NCBI GenBank assembly: GCA_025456495.1
Contig: JALOKO010000179.1
Span: 1 to 7,421 of the forward strand
Length of the DNA stretch: 7,421 nucleotides
Reading direction: 5' to 3'
DNA from: Bryobacterales bacterium
Lineage (GTDB): Bacteria > Acidobacteriota > Terriglobia > Bryobacterales > Bryobacteraceae
In this document: piece by piece, positions 6,163 to 7,421 of the stretch
Layout: the number at the start of each line of letters is the position of its first letter
How positions within the stretch are numbered: position 1 is the first letter of the stretch
Notes under the pieces: generated by a model
What the model saw: only the letters and a program-made list of their open reading frames with translations
The model's database searches: none
What the model was told of the DNA's origin: nothing
Translations under genes and position numbers: made by a program

Positions 6163-7001
6163 TACACATCACACAGGGCTACGGCTTCCTTCAAGGAGGT
6201 CAGCGGATCCCGTTTCGGAATGAACTCGTGGCAGAAGTAGCCGGTAAAGCCCGTTTCCACGATCGCCTTGGCGATGGGCGGGTAGTAAAGCTCTTGCGTC
6301 TCGTCAAGTTCGTTTCGTCCAGGATTACCGCCGGTATGATAATGGAAGAAATACTTGTGATTATCCTTTATGGTGCGAATGATATCGCCTTCCATGATCT
6401 GCATATGATAGATATCATATAGCAGTCCAAATAGCGGATGGTTCACCTGCTTACAAAGCTCTACCCCCCATGCAGACTTGTCGCATTGATAATCAGGATG
6501 ATTCACCTTGCTATTCAGCAGCTCCATCACAATCTGCACACCCGTCTCTTCCGCCAGCGGCATGAGTTGCTTCAAACCAATGGCGCAGTTTTCCAGGCCC
6601 TCCGCATCGCCCATGCCTTTCCGCTCGCCGGAAAAGACGATCACGTGAGGGGCGCCTGCTTCCTTGGCGGCGCGAATCATCGGCCCCATCTTCTCTTTGA
6701 TTGAGGCATGCGCTTCCTTGCGGTTCAACCCATCTCGGATGCTGGTGGGGCCGGGAACCATCGTGGGAGTCAGTCCGTATTTCTTCAGGACGGGCCAATC
6801 CGCCGGGGCTGGTAGGTCCACACTCTTCAGGCCCATCTCCGCGCAGGCCTTGGCGAAGTCCTCAATGGGAATCTTGCTGTAACACCATCGACAGGCGCCC
6901 TGCTTGAGGTTACCCTTCAGCGGGGCAGCAGAGAGAGCGGCGCTACTGCCTAAAGCGAGGGCGGTTGCGCCTGCGGCGGGGAGAAAGCTTCTGCGTTTCA
7001 T
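6162..7001 (-). CDS. Exported hydroxypyruvate-isomerase-like TIM-barrel protein
   Basis: This 279-residue protein belongs to the xylose-isomerase-like TIM-barrel (AP_endonuc_2) superfamily, nearest in motif layout to hydroxypyruvate isomerase. It begins MKRRSFLPAAGATALALG, a twin-arginine signal (KRRSFL) with cleavage likely near residue 26, so it acts outside the cytoplasm. Probable metal ligands are E160 (IVMELLNSK), D196 and H199 (LLYDIYHMQ), H222 in HYHTGGNPGR and E259 (YFCHEF). The GNPGRNE...QELYY block resembles the NPGRHEP...GEINY block of hydroxypyruvate isomerase, with His222 at the position usually held by Gln. The frame is open to 7070 with a possible TTG start, but the ATG at 7001 is chosen because it places the signal peptide at the N-terminus. 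The gene is translationally coupled to the cytochrome gene. The true substrate is probably a sugar or sugar acid, and assignment to hydroxypyruvate itself is weak. Confidence 0.85.
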   Translation of the reverse strand: MKRRSFLPAAGATALALGSSAALSAAPLKGNLKQGACRWCYSKIPIEDFAKACAEMGLKSVDLPAPADWPVLKKYGLTPTMVPGPTSIRDGLNRKEAHASIKEKMGPMIRAAKEAGAPHVIVFSGERKGMGDAEGLENCAIGLKQLMPLAEETGVQIVMELLNSKVNHPDYQCDKSAWGVELCKQVNHPLFGLLYDIYHMQIMEGDIIRTIKDNHKYFFHYHTGGNPGRNELDETQELYYPPIAKAIVETGFTGYFCHEFIPKRDPLTSLKEAVALCDV

Positions 7002-7020
7002 GGCGTCTATGCTATCGAAA
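7002..7020 (-). promoter_or_regulatory. Possible promoter -10 element before the TIM-barrel gene
   Basis: Read on the minus strand, TTTCGATAGCATAGACGCC lies directly before the ATG. TAGCAT resembles a -10 box and ends seven bases before the start, compatible with a leaderless message. There is no Shine-Dalgarno sequence. The octamer TTCGATAG is shared with the sulfatase upstream region. I find no clear -35 box. This would allow the isomerase and cytochrome genes to be transcribed independently of the outer-membrane protein gene. Confidence 0.28.
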
Positions 7021-7070
7021 ACCGAAGGCGAAGTGGAGCACCCGCGTGACCGCGATAACTCGCCCACCAA

Positions 7071-7421
7071 TTACAGGTTCCACCAGTAGTTCCACTTGAA
7101 CACCAGCGCGCGATTCTTCACTGCGAACAGCCCTGGAAGGTCCTGTCCGGGTTGCAGGAACTGCGGCAGGTAGTTGTCTGTCCACACCACGAAGATGTCC
7201 GAAGCCGGCCGATACCGCCACTGCATCCGGGTGTTCAGGTTCATGTTGTTCTGCTGCTCGTTGTACTGGATGAAGGTGGTCAGGAAGAGCGAGCGGCTGA
7301 ATGACACATCCAGCCGGGTACCAGCCAGCCACAATTGGGTCTGCCCATAGCCTTCAGGCAGTCGGATGTCATTGTATTGATAGTTGAGGGAGATCGCGCC
7401 ATAAGGCTGAAAACGATAGCC
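7071..7421 (-). CDS. C-terminal part of a DUF5916-like outer-membrane protein
   Basis: The frame is open from the right edge of the window to the TAA at 7073-7071 and gives the last 116 residues of a longer protein. The sequence alternates hydrophobic and polar residues in strands rich in Tyr, Trp, Asn and Gln, for example SLNYQYNDIRL, TFIQYNEQQNNMNLNTR and ALVFKWNYWWN, typical of an outer-membrane beta barrel. The segment MQWRYRPASDIFVVWTDN followed by a final NRALVFKWNYW strand matches the end of DUF5916 family proteins as I know them. Those proteins combine an N-terminal carbohydrate-binding-like domain with a C-terminal barrel and lack a firm function. The N-terminal part lies outside the window. 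The gene lies 69 bases upstream of the TIM-barrel gene in the same direction and may be the first gene of the unit. A different barrel family remains possible. Confidence 0.68.
   Translation of the reverse strand, partial: GYRFQPYGAISLNYQYNDIRLPEGYGQTQLWLAGTRLDVSFSRSLFLTTFIQYNEQQNNMNLNTRMQWRYRPASDIFVVWTDNYLPQFLQPGQDLPGLFAVKNRALVFKWNYWWNL

Noticed and set aside
7002..7070. N-terminal extension of the TIM-barrel protein from a TTG at 7070
   Set aside because: The 23 extra residues would bury the twin-arginine signal inside the protein, and the internal ATG at 7001 starts a normal Tat signal peptide.

Overview
The window falls into two unequal parts. Bases 1 to about 480 have low GC content (roughly 40% in lines I counted). 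They carry one reading frame on the minus strand that is open from base 507 down to the left edge. It encodes an acidic, internally repeated protein with no recognisable start and a codon choice unlike the rest. Bases from about 510 to 7421 are GC-rich, compact and clearly bacterial. The sharp change suggests a foreign insertion or, at least as likely, an assembly join between a low-GC (possibly eukaryotic microbial) fragment and a bacterial contig.

The bacterial part looks most like Acidobacteriota, perhaps the Solibacter/Bryobacter group. It combines an exported sulfatase, a c-type multiheme cytochrome with an acidobacterial-style layout, a Tat-exported sugar-isomerase-like TIM barrel and a DUF5916-like outer-membrane protein. 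This is inference from gene content and no phylogenetic marker is present. Planctomycetota or Verrucomicrobiota are not excluded.

Layout: (1) 1-507, minus, partial repeat protein. (2) 508-745, non-coding, with a 13-bp tandem repeat and an 8-bp inverted repeat. (3) 746-3535, plus, a 929-residue protein joining an AMP-forming acyl ligase, an acyl-carrier domain and a PlsC acyltransferase. (4) 3661-5052, plus, a Tat-exported type I sulfatase with an intact formylglycine site. (5) 5056-6162, minus, a seven-haem c-type cytochrome. (6) 6162-7001, minus, a Tat-exported hydroxypyruvate-isomerase-like TIM barrel. (7) 7071-7421, minus, the C-terminal end of a DUF5916-like outer-membrane protein. Genes 7, 6 and 5 run in the same direction and probably form one transcription unit: 6 and 5 overlap by one base, and 7 and 6 are 69 bases apart. 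That unit converges on the sulfatase with only three bases between the two stop codons.

The fusion enzyme would activate a fatty acid, possibly hold it on its own carrier domain, and pass it to a lysolipid at the inner membrane. The sulfatase, TIM barrel and outer-membrane protein fit periplasmic or outer-membrane handling of sulfated or other carbohydrates. The cytochrome would serve periplasmic electron transfer. A functional link among these last genes is only suggested by proximity. I see no RNA genes, CRISPR array or insertion sequence.
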